Source of the DNA: Stenogyne calaminthoides
Lineage: Eukaryota; Streptophyta; Magnoliopsida; Lamiales; Lamiaceae
DNA: 64,000 bases
Direction: 5' to 3'
NCBI GenBank assembly: GCA_037126765.1
Contig: JBBCBC010000001.1
Coordinates: forward strand, 36,006,804 to 36,070,803
Part shown: piece after piece, positions 61,640 through 64,000 of the stretch
Position numbering within the stretch: position 1 is the stretch's first letter
How the letters are laid out: every line of letters begins with the position of its first letter
Made by a program: the position numbers and the translations under genes
Notes under the pieces: model-generated
Told to the model about the DNA's origin: nothing
The model's input: the letters and a program-made list of their open reading frames with translations, nothing else
The model's database searches: none

Positions 61640-61932
61640 ACGGAAATTAGCGACGGTTAACGAGGCCGTCATTAATAGCGACGGACGGTTTTAGTCAAAC
61701 CGTCAAAATCACAACATTTAGCGATGGATTATAAAACCGTCGGCGTCAGCGACGGTTTACCGACGGTTCATCGACGGATAGTCCGAATCGACATTATTAG
61801 CGACGGACTTAGCGACGGTTTTCAAAAAACCATCGCTATACTTTGCAGAAAACGAAGAGATACGCCCGTTGCGAGGCGGTGTCATTAATTTTGGTAGACT
61901 TTAGCGACGGTTTTTTGAAATCCGTCGCTAAA
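61640..61932. repeat. Subterminal repeat array 1 of CACTA
   Basis: About ten copies of (T)TAGCGACGG(T) or its complement. The last two form an inverted pair (61900-61910 and 61922-61932, 11-bp perfect arms, 11-base loop) ending eight bases before the TATA box. Confidence 0.88.
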
Positions 61933-61939
61933 TCCAATT

Positions 61940-61948
61940 CTATAAATA
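61940..61948 (+). promoter_or_regulatory. TATA box of CACTA gene 1
   Basis: CTATAAATA, 178 bp before the ATG and directly after the AGCGACGG inverted pair, so transposase binding could control it. Confidence 0.7.
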
Positions 61949-62125
61949 CACGCCCAGTCTGCCAATTTGTTTCATCAATCAAATCAGAAAGCAATACAAA
62001 CAAGCCTCGTTCATCTGTATTCTTCGATATTCACGGTACTACTTTAATTTTTTTTCGTATATTTATTTATATTTAATTTTATTTTATATAATATAATTAA
62101 TATATAAATTTCATATTTTATTTAT

Positions 62126-62712
62126 ATGGCTGCTAAAAGTGGTGACGTTTCTGCTTCATCCAGAAGGCCTACTACTGGTTTGTTTATCAATATTGTTAGT
62201 GGAGCGTAAGTATTTTTGTTTTATACGATAATAGTTATATAATTAATTAATTTAATACAATAATTATTAATTTTGTATTTATTTTTTAATGTGTTATAGT
62301 ATTGTACCTGGTCACGAGGCTTCCTGTATAGCCAACAACGTCATTATGCGGGTGGGAATTGCTGTCAACGCTTCTCGTTGGAAAAATGTGTCAATTGATC
62401 AGTGTCAATTGTATTTTGAGGAGTTTAAGGTATAAAATTTACTTAAAATATATATTTTTAATATATATTGTTAAAATTAATTTAATTAATTATTTTATTA
62501 TTTTCAAAATATAGAAACAAACTACGTGGAGTCCCGAGCTCGAGACCGATGTAGTTTATAATGCATTTTGTAAACTTGCTCAATCGCGTTACCATGACAT
62601 GATGTACAAGTGGCGTACACAGTGGAGGGAACACGGGGTGGATTTATCAGAAGAACTTGGGCACGAAGTTTGGGAGTCGATTGTAGCTATTTGGAGGGCA
62701 GATCCCTTCTAG
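62126..62712 (+). CDS. CACTA gene 1: small plant-transposase-domain protein, 3 exons
   Basis: Exons 62126-62205, 62300-62429 and 62515-62712 join exactly in frame (408 nt, 135 residues) with GTAAG and GTATA donors and ATAG acceptors. The third exon has WSPELETDVVYNAFCKLAQS, RYHDMMYKWRTQWRE and a final EVWESIVAIWRADPF. This resembles the helical domain of Ptta/En/Spm plant transposase proteins, usually found in proteins several times longer. It could be a DNA-binding partner like TNPA/TNP1 acting on the AGCGACGG repeats; that role is inferred. No stop or frameshift. The reading frame starts at the first ATG after the TATA box that fits splicing. Confidence 0.72.
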
Positions 62713-62828
62713 GATCATTGTTATTTTAATTATGTTATGAACAATTTTTAATTTTATGTTTTTGTTTTTAATTTTTAATTAGCATTGAACAATTTTAATT
62801 TATGTTTTTCTTTAAAAAATCGTGTATT

Positions 62829-62937
62829 TAGTGACGGACTTAGCGACGGTTATTTAAAATTCTGTCGCTAAACCGTCGCTGAACCATCGTTATTAGCGAC
62901 GGTTTCTAGTGACCGTCGCTAAATCCATCGCTAAAAT
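62829..62937. repeat. Internal AGCGACGG array 2 of CACTA
   Basis: Six or seven motif copies between genes 1 and 2, including a perfect inverted pair TTAGCGACGGT/ACCGTCGCTAA at 62893-62922. Such arrays are normally near the element ends; this one lies 1.2 kb inside. Confidence 0.85.
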
Positions 62938-63090
62938 TTAACAAAAACCAGGCACCTCAGCCTGCAGAAAAGTCGAAAACAAACAAAAAACTTTCGAAAA
63001 ACAAATTTTGTGTAGATAGAGGCGAAAATCATTTTTTGAAGTGCATATTGTGTAGAGGAAAGATATTTACTCATCGAGGACTATTTTACG

Positions 63091-63352
63091 GTACGTTTTC
63101 ACATTTCTACCGGTTTGACTAAAAATATATATAGTGTAATGTTATAAGTTTGGTATTGACATATATTTTATTGATAGTTTATGTTAAATGAATGTTGTGA
63201 TCATAGCTAGATGAATATTGGGTAGATAGTTTATGTTAAATGAATGTATTTGATGTTATTTGATAGAAGAATATATTTGGATATTTACATATACAGACGA
63301 AACTCTGTCAAATTTTTTGTAGAATTAACATATTGATAATGATTTGAAACAG
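63091..63352 (+). other. Predicted 5' UTR intron of CACTA gene 2
   Basis: GTACGTTTTC at 63091 to GAAACAG at 63352, which directly precedes the ATG. Confidence 0.5.
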
Positions 63353-64000
63353 ATGGAATATTCGAATTGTCAGTGGATGTATTCGACTCCTCGACTTATC
63401 AACGGAAGTATAAATATGGAGTTCTTGAATGAAGTTAATAACTTCATTCAGTTTGCAATTAATCATGGTGCAGCAAATTCAGAAGGTCGTATAAGATGTC
63501 CGTGTAGTGCAAAAAAATGTCAAAACAAGTCATACAGAGAGGCTGTGGATGTTCAGACACATATCATCATGAATGGTTTTGTTCCATATTACTACAATTG
63601 GACACCTCATGGTGAAGAGCGGTGGAATATTGAGTTCAATGACCTTGAAGTGTATTATAATACTCTCGAATACAATGAGACACACGATGATCATGAATTC
63701 GATGATCCTGGAGTACAGTTCGAGCCACCTGCAGTGGATACACCGGATATGTATCAACGATGATCAGGGAAGCTGGTGGATTCAAGATGAGGCTATGGAG
63801 GAGGAACCAAATGAGGAAGCAACTAATTTTTACAGAATACTCAAAGCAGTTGACGAAGATCTGTATGATGGATGTCAAACTTACTCTCTGTTGTCATTCA
63901 ATGCTCGACTCATGGCTATCAAGGCTGAGAACAAACTTTCTCAAAGAGCCTATAACCAGATTAGTAAGTTGATCAATGAGGTCTGTCCTCCAGGTAATAA
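63353..64000 (+). pseudogene. CACTA gene 2: TNP2-like transposase, 5' part, one frameshift
   Basis: From ATG 63353: the transposase-associated domain (QWMYSTPRLINGSINMEFLN, NFIQFAINHG, IRCPCSAKKCQN, HIIMNGFVPYYYNWTPHGE). The frame ends at TGA 63761. Reading continues in another frame as DDQGSWWIQDEAMEEEPNE and then FYRILKAVDEDLYDGCQTYS, LLSFNARLMAIKAENKLSQ, ISKLINEVCPPG, which is the start of the TNP2 transposase family. A 1-base indel near 63755 would join them; it may be real decay or a sequence error. The catalytic part lies beyond the window. TNP2 would bind and cut element ends. Confidence 0.85.

Larger units (their letters stand above)
61614..64000 (+). mobile_element. CACTA (En/Spm) DNA transposon, left part
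   Basis: Starts CACTACAAAAAAGACGCG at 61614, the canonical CACTA terminus, preceded by ATA as a possible 3-bp target duplication. A dense array of AGCGACGGTTT motifs in both orientations follows, as expected for subterminal transposase-binding repeats. It carries a compact transposase-type gene (62126-62712) and the start of a TNP2-like gene (63353 on). The right end is outside the window. Confidence 0.92.

Overview
This window is repeat-dense nuclear DNA of a flowering plant, probably a eudicot. Nearly all of it is LTR retrotransposons of the Copia and Gypsy superfamilies, several nested in one another, with an En/Spm (CACTA) DNA transposon at the right end. The only host-like coding sequence I can name is a short piece of an NHL-repeat protein gene. 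Lamiales is possible but I cannot prove it.

Layout from left to right: (1) 1-8539, a minus-strand Copia element 'A' cut off by the window start, inserted in (2) 8540-13054, the 5' part (gag start, leader, 5' LTR) of another minus-strand Copia element 'B'. (3) 13266-31979, a plus-strand Ty3/Gypsy element split at its protease by (4) 13777-28306, a plus-strand Sirevirus-like Copia element ('SIRE-1') with the 5-bp target duplication GGAAG. (5) 31980-32962, unassigned AT-rich DNA. (6) 32963-36484, a minus-strand pair of LTRs with only about 250 bp between them. (7) 36485-40407, host-like DNA holding three spliced exons of an NHL-protein gene. (8) 40408-55693, a second Sirevirus-like copy ('SIRE-2', minus strand, target duplication ATACG) with long readable gag, pol and a third ORF. 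(9) 55699-61613, AT-rich DNA with a few exon-like pieces. (10) 61614-end, the left end of a CACTA element with a compact intact three-exon gene and the start of a TNP2-type transposase gene.

The most interesting part is the region between pol and the 3' LTR of the two SIRE copies. In both copies the third ('env-like') ORF has its own TATA box, a 5' UTR and a UTR intron that ends just before its ATG. About 0.9 kb upstream another TATA box points the opposite way and drives a short antisense ORF whose 3' end (telo-box plus repeated CGGGT motifs) is shared by both copies. The retroelement therefore seems to carry a divergent two-gene module with a bidirectional promoter region.

A caution on sequence quality: SIRE-1, and single LTRs of other pairs, differ from their partners mostly where one has CAG/CTG and the other CG, CGG or CCG, in patches and in both directions. 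CAG/CTG are CHG methylation sites, so this may be a methylation-linked base-calling artefact. Many frameshifts in SIRE-1 may not be real.
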